A stretch of 9,931 nucleotides of DNA from CAG-217 sp963642245 (GTDB lineage Bacteria; Bacillota; Clostridia; Oscillospirales; Acutalibacteraceae), in the NCBI GenBank assembly GCA_963642245.1, contig CAVIFY010000055.1, forward strand, positions 1 to 9,931. The letters run 5' to 3'. Each line of letters opens with the position of its first letter. Position 1 is the first letter of the stretch. Below are positions 7,019-9,931 of the stretch, piece after piece. Below the pieces are notes generated by a model. The model made no database searches. It had not been told where the DNA came from and saw only the letters and a program-made list of their open reading frames with translations. A program made the position numbers and the translations under genes.

Positions 7019-7040
7019 TTAACTGCCTGGGGGATTTTGT

Positions 7041-8390
7041 ATGAATGCATATATTCAAAGCGTAATTGATACCGTTAAGCGCCGGGACAACGCCAAGCCG
7101 GAGTATATCCAGAGCGTGGAAGAAGTGTTTAGCTCTCTGTCACCGGTGATCGACCATCACCCGGAGTATGTGGAGGACGATATTCTCACCCGTATGGTGG
7201 AGCCGGACCGGCTGATCACCTTTCGCGTGGCTTGGGTGGACGATGCCGGCAAGACCCGCATCAACCGGGGTTATCGTGTGCAGTTCAACTCATCCATCGG
7301 CCCGTACAAGGGCGGTCTGCGGTTCCATCCCAGCGTGAACTCCAGTATTATGTATTTCTTGGGGTTTGAACAGACCTTTAAGAACAGCTTGACCGGCCTG
7401 CCGATGGGCGGCGCCAAGGGCGGCTCGGATTTTGACCCCCGGGGCAAGAGCAAGGGGGAGGTCATGCGCTTTTGCCAGGCGTTTATGACGGAGCTGTACC
7501 GCCATATCGGCCCCAATGTGGATGTGCCCGCCGGCGATATTGGCGTAGGCGCCCGGGAGATCGGCTTCCTGTTTGGTCAGTATAAGCGTATTTCCGACGC
7601 TTTTGAGAACGGCGTGATCACCGGCAAGGGCCTGTCTTACGGCGGTTCCTTGATCCGCCCGGAGGCTACCGGCTACGGCGCAATTTACTATACCTGCGAG
7701 GTGTTTAAGCACCAGCACGATGATATTAAGGGCAAGACCTTTGTGGTCTCCGGCTTTGGTAATGTGGCCTGGGGCGCGATCAAGAAGATCACCCAGTTGG
7801 GCGGTAAGGCGCTGACCATCAGCGGCCCGGACGGCTATGTGTACGACCCGGACGGCATTGCCACGGAAGAGAAGATCAACTATCTGCTGGAGATGCGTGC
7901 CTCCGGTCGTGACCGTGTGCAGGACTATGCGGACAAATTCGGCGCAGAGTTCCACCCGGGGGAGAAGCCTTGGAGCGTAAAGGGCGATGTGATCCTGCCT
8001 TGTGCCACCCAAAACGAGGTGACCTTGGAGGACGCCAAGAAGATCGTCGCCAACGGCGTGAAGTATTACATAGAGGTGTCCAATATGCCCACCACTGCGG
8101 ACGCGCTCAATTACTTAATGGAGCAAAAGGGCCTGATCGTTGCACCGTCTAAGGCTGTGAACGCCGGCGGCGTGTGCGTGTCCGGTCTGGAAATGAGCCA
8201 AAACTCCCAGCGCCTGTCCTGGACGGCGGAGGAAGTGGACGCCAAACTGCACCAGGCTATGATCAATATTCACAAACATTCCGTAGAAGCCGCAGAGCGC
8301 TATGGTCTGGGCTATAACCTGGTAGCCGGTGCCAATATTGCCGGTTTTGAAAAGGTAGCAGATGCTATGTTGGCCCAGGGTATTTATTAA
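7041..8390 (+). CDS. gdhA: Glutamate dehydrogenase, hexameric family I
   Basis: A 449-residue enzyme that interconverts glutamate with 2-oxoglutarate and ammonium in the cytoplasm. Length and sequence closely follow the Clostridium symbiosum enzyme. The substrate and catalytic residues are present: Lys90 (GPYKGGLRF), Lys114 (FKNSL), Lys126 (PMGGAKGG) and Asp166 (PAGDIGVG). The cofactor domain has SGFGNVA at 237-243 and SGPDGYVYDP at 261-270. Phe239, Pro263 and Asp264 fall where the NAD-specific C. symbiosum enzyme has Phe238, Pro262 and Asp263, so NAD use is the better guess, although proteins like this are often annotated as NADP-dependent. The ribosome site GGGGGA (7029-7034) is only fair, and the ATG at 7041 matches the family N-terminus. 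It is a single-gene unit with its own promoter, structured leader and terminator, and its codon use matches groL. Confidence 0.96.
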   Translation: MNAYIQSVIDTVKRRDNAKPEYIQSVEEVFSSLSPVIDHHPEYVEDDILTRMVEPDRLITFRVAWVDDAGKTRINRGYRVQFNSSIGPYKGGLRFHPSVNSSIMYFLGFEQTFKNSLTGLPMGGAKGGSDFDPRGKSKGEVMRFCQAFMTELYRHIGPNVDVPAGDIGVGAREIGFLFGQYKRISDAFENGVITGKGLSYGGSLIRPEATGYGAIYYTCEVFKHQHDDIKGKTFVVSGFGNVAWGAIKKITQLGGKALTISGPDGYVYDPDGIATEEKINYLLEMRASGRDRVQDYADKFGAEFHPGEKPWSVKGDVILPCATQNEVTLEDAKKIVANGVKYYIEVSNMPTTADALNYLMEQKGLIVAPSKAVNAGGVCVSGLEMSQNSQRLSWTAEEVDAKLHQAMINIHKHSVEAAERYGLGYNLVAGANIAGFEKVADAMLAQGIY

Positions 8391-8417
8391 AATTCAATTT
8401 TATCCCATAAATTCGTA

Positions 8418-8444
8418 ACCCCCGGTACGCTTTGTACCGGGGGT
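8418..8444 (+). terminator. Terminator hairpin after glutamate dehydrogenase
   Basis: A perfect 11-bp stem, ACCCCCGGTAC (8418-8428) with GTACCGGGGGT (8434-8444), has a GCTTT loop. It lies 27 bases after the gdh stop. The following tract, ATTTAATT, is a poor T-run, so release may be incomplete or helped by another factor. Confidence 0.8.
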
Positions 8445-8473
8445 ATTTAATTGGCAATTATTGCTAAAACGCA

Positions 8474-8501
8474 CTGCAAATGTTTGTGTAAATTGTATAA
8501 T
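8474..8501 (+). promoter_or_regulatory. Promoter of the last gene, with a palindrome over the -10 box
   Basis: A perfect -10 box TATAAT (8496-8501) lies 16 bases after CTGCAA (8474-8479), a one-base variant of TTGCAA. TAATGA-ATTT-TCATTA (8498-8513) is a perfect 6-bp palindrome covering the -10 box and the likely start of transcription, which would suit a repressor site. The leader to the last gene is about 120 bases. Confidence 0.6.
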
Positions 8502-8573
8502 GAATTTTCATTACAAATGTGCTATTGTTTAGTTGAGAATAAAGAATGAAGAAATGATAAAGCGGGAGGTGAT

Positions 8574-8633
8574 TTGCACATATTTTGTGTTCTTGTTTCA
8601 CTTACTGACAAAGAGGAGAGAAGGAAAAAATGA
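8574..8633 (+). CDS. Possible 19-codon leader peptide overlapping the next start codon
   Basis: A perfect 8-base Shine-Dalgarno sequence, GGAGGTGA (8565-8572), stands about 60 bases ahead of the annotated downstream start. Four bases after its GGAGG core is a TTG codon opening a frame of 19 codons (MHIFCVLVSLTDKEERRKK). The frame ends in TGA overlapping the downstream ATG as ATGA, a classic arrangement for translational coupling. The downstream gene has its own weaker purine-rich site (GAGGAGAGAAGG). The spacing to TTG is short and the start codon is weak, so this may be chance. It has no recognisable attenuator hairpin or run of one amino acid. I treat it as a plausible leader, not a proven gene. 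Confidence 0.35.
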   Translation: MHIFCVLVSLTDKEERRKK

Positions 8634-9820
8634 AAAAGTGGATTTGTTGTTTATTTGTATGTATTTTTTGTTTTAGCAGTATGCCGGTGTCGGCCTTAGC
8701 GCAGGACGCACTAACGGACGATGAAGGCCCTGTGAATGAAGCCGAGTATGATTATGATCCTGTGGAACCGGGATTTGTATCCCAGGCGTGTATGGAGGTG
8801 AATGATCCCCAGGAGGACGGCGAGCCGGAGAACGCGGTTGCACCGCAGTCTATCGTTGATGTGACGGAATCAACGGACCGCACCATTATTTTAGATAGCC
8901 TGACGGATCAGGCTGCGAATTCGGAAGGGGATTGCGGTAACTTAAAGAATTTGATCCGTCGTGCGGATATGACAAAGTATGTAAAGACCCAATTTCCTAT
9001 CGCAACTTCCGATAGCTATGTGATTTATATGCAGGGTGGTTGTTCGGATGGTAAGTATAGTTTCTTTGCCTTTACCGTTGCCAAGAATCAGCACGATGCG
9101 GCGCACATGCTGGGTGTGGTGTTCCTGACTTGTCATGAGGTGAATGGGAAATTGACCATTGATTCCTACCATTCCACTGCCGGTAATGCTGCGTTTAAGG
9201 CCATCGGGCACTGTAACAGTATGACCTATAACAGTCGCAAGGATCAGATCGTGGTGGCTTGCGGCGATGATAAGAAACAAACCGCATACACTTTCAATGC
9301 CTCTTATCTGCGCGGTGAGACCACAAAGGTTACCCTGACTCGCCATTATGTCAGCTGCCGTTTTGTGGCGATCGCCTACAATGCCACACTGAACCGCTAT
9401 GTGGTCAATGTGTCCGGACAGCGGCAAAGTATATGTGTATTAGATAGCGACTTTAACCTGATTGCATATTATAAAAATGCCGATGAGCCAAAGGTGAAAG
9501 CCGGTCAGGCAGGATTGTATTGTGATGATTCCTATATTTACTTAGTGTATGGTCTTGGTGATTTGGCTGATGATGCCAACAAGAAGGTACAAACAGTAAT
9601 GGGCATATTTAACTGGTCCGGCAAATTGGTAAAAGAAGTGAATTTAGGCTTTAATCGATCCACACATTATGGTTATGCAGATCACTATGAGACGGAGAAT
9701 TTGATCGTATGTGGCAATAAGGTTTATATGGGCTTTAATTGCACCTATAGCGAGGGGTCAAAGCGAATTCCTCATTATTACTATTATGATTTGTCGTCTC
9801 GGTATTTCCATATCCAGTAT
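8630..9820 (+). CDS. Secreted Cys-rich, propeller-like protein, 3' end lost
   Basis: An unrecognised exported protein of at least 397 residues. Residues 1-24 are a signal peptide with the cleavage motif ALA before Gln25. Residues 26-72 are an acidic, Pro-containing linker. From about residue 125 there are repeated beta-strand units with an aromatic/Val-Val pattern: GHCNSMTYNSRKDQIVVACG (193-212), SCRFVAIAYNATLNRYVV (242-259), GLYCDDSYIYLVYG (295-308) and LIVCGNKVYMGF (358-369), suggesting a beta-propeller. The mature part has 11 cysteines, several at similar places in these units, which is many for an exported Firmicutes protein. No lipobox, catalytic motif or anchor is visible. Asp is mostly GAT and Asn often AAT here, whereas the GH43 gene prefers GAC and AAC, so recent acquisition or a different expression class is possible. 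The frame stays open to the window edge only because adapter sequence is fused at 9821, so the true C-terminus is unknown. Confidence 0.7.
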
Positions 9821-9931
9821 CTGCCTCTTATACACATTCCCGAGCCCACGCGACAGACGCCCATTTCGTATGGCCTATTTTGCTTGAAAAAAAAAATTTC
9901 TCCTCATATACACTCACCCGGCCCAACAAGC
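9821..9931. other. Illumina Nextera adapter read-through at the contig end (artefact)
   Basis: Positions 9821-9854 match the 34-base Nextera read-through adapter (CTGTCTCTTATACACATCT followed by CCGAGCCCACGAGAC) with 4 mismatches. Exactly 8 bases follow (9855-9862), the length of an i7 index. Then 9863-9886 matches the 24-base P7 end (ATCTCGTATGCCGTCTTC then TGCTTG) with 5 mismatches, followed by ten A (9887-9896) and 35 bases of probable low-quality sequence. The order and spacing match the library construct, and adapter reads past the insert end typically run into poly-A. This is not organism DNA. Confidence 0.95.

Noticed and set aside
9821..9839. A Tn5/IS50-type transposon end.
   Set aside because: The match continues into the Nextera library tail, index and P7 sequence, so it is adapter, not a mobile element.

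Overview
The window reads as a chromosomal contig from a Gram-positive gut-type anaerobe of the class Clostridia, probably Oscillospiraceae, Ruminococcaceae or Acutalibacteraceae-like. This is inferred from the groES-groL order with strong GGAGG ribosome sites, a long secreted GH43-type protein with LamG-like, FIVAR-like and Ig-like parts and a signal peptide ending LPFAASA, and a glutamate dehydrogenase very like the Clostridium symbiosum enzyme. All supported genes are on the + strand; the long minus-strand frames are shadows of these genes.

Layout. (1) 3-1828: the 3' end of groES and the complete groL, a chaperonin operon. (2) 1813-2128: a tandem pair of about 97-base structured repeats offset by 162 bases. 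The first overlaps the groL stop codon. The pair differs at only three positions, and two of those preserve the pairing of a hairpin. A strong intrinsic terminator follows at 2098-2128. (3) 2235-6809: a transcription unit with its own promoter, encoding a 1427-residue secreted GH43-like protein and, 11 bases later, a 47-residue Gly/Asp-rich peptide, closed by an 11-bp terminator. (4) 6810-8444: a regulated-looking intergenic region, a promoter, a short structured leader, glutamate dehydrogenase and a terminator. (5) 8445-9820: an AT-richer region with a promoter, a possible 19-codon leader peptide that overlaps the next start codon, and an unrecognised secreted Cys-rich, propeller-like protein with different codon use from the other genes. 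(6) 9821-9931: not biological. It matches Illumina Nextera adapter read-through (transposase mosaic end, 8-base index, P7 end, poly-A) with errors.

The genes do not form one pathway. The groESL and gdh units are housekeeping genes: protein folding, and ammonium assimilation or glutamate catabolism. The GH43 unit and the last gene encode secreted proteins; the first probably trims arabinose- or xylose-containing plant polysaccharides. I did not find a convincing new multi-gene system. The best leads for something undescribed are the duplicated hairpin element after groL, the small peptide downstream of the GH43 gene, the leader-coupled Cys-rich secreted protein, and the gdh leader fold. The end of the last reading frame must not be interpreted as protein, because it is adapter.
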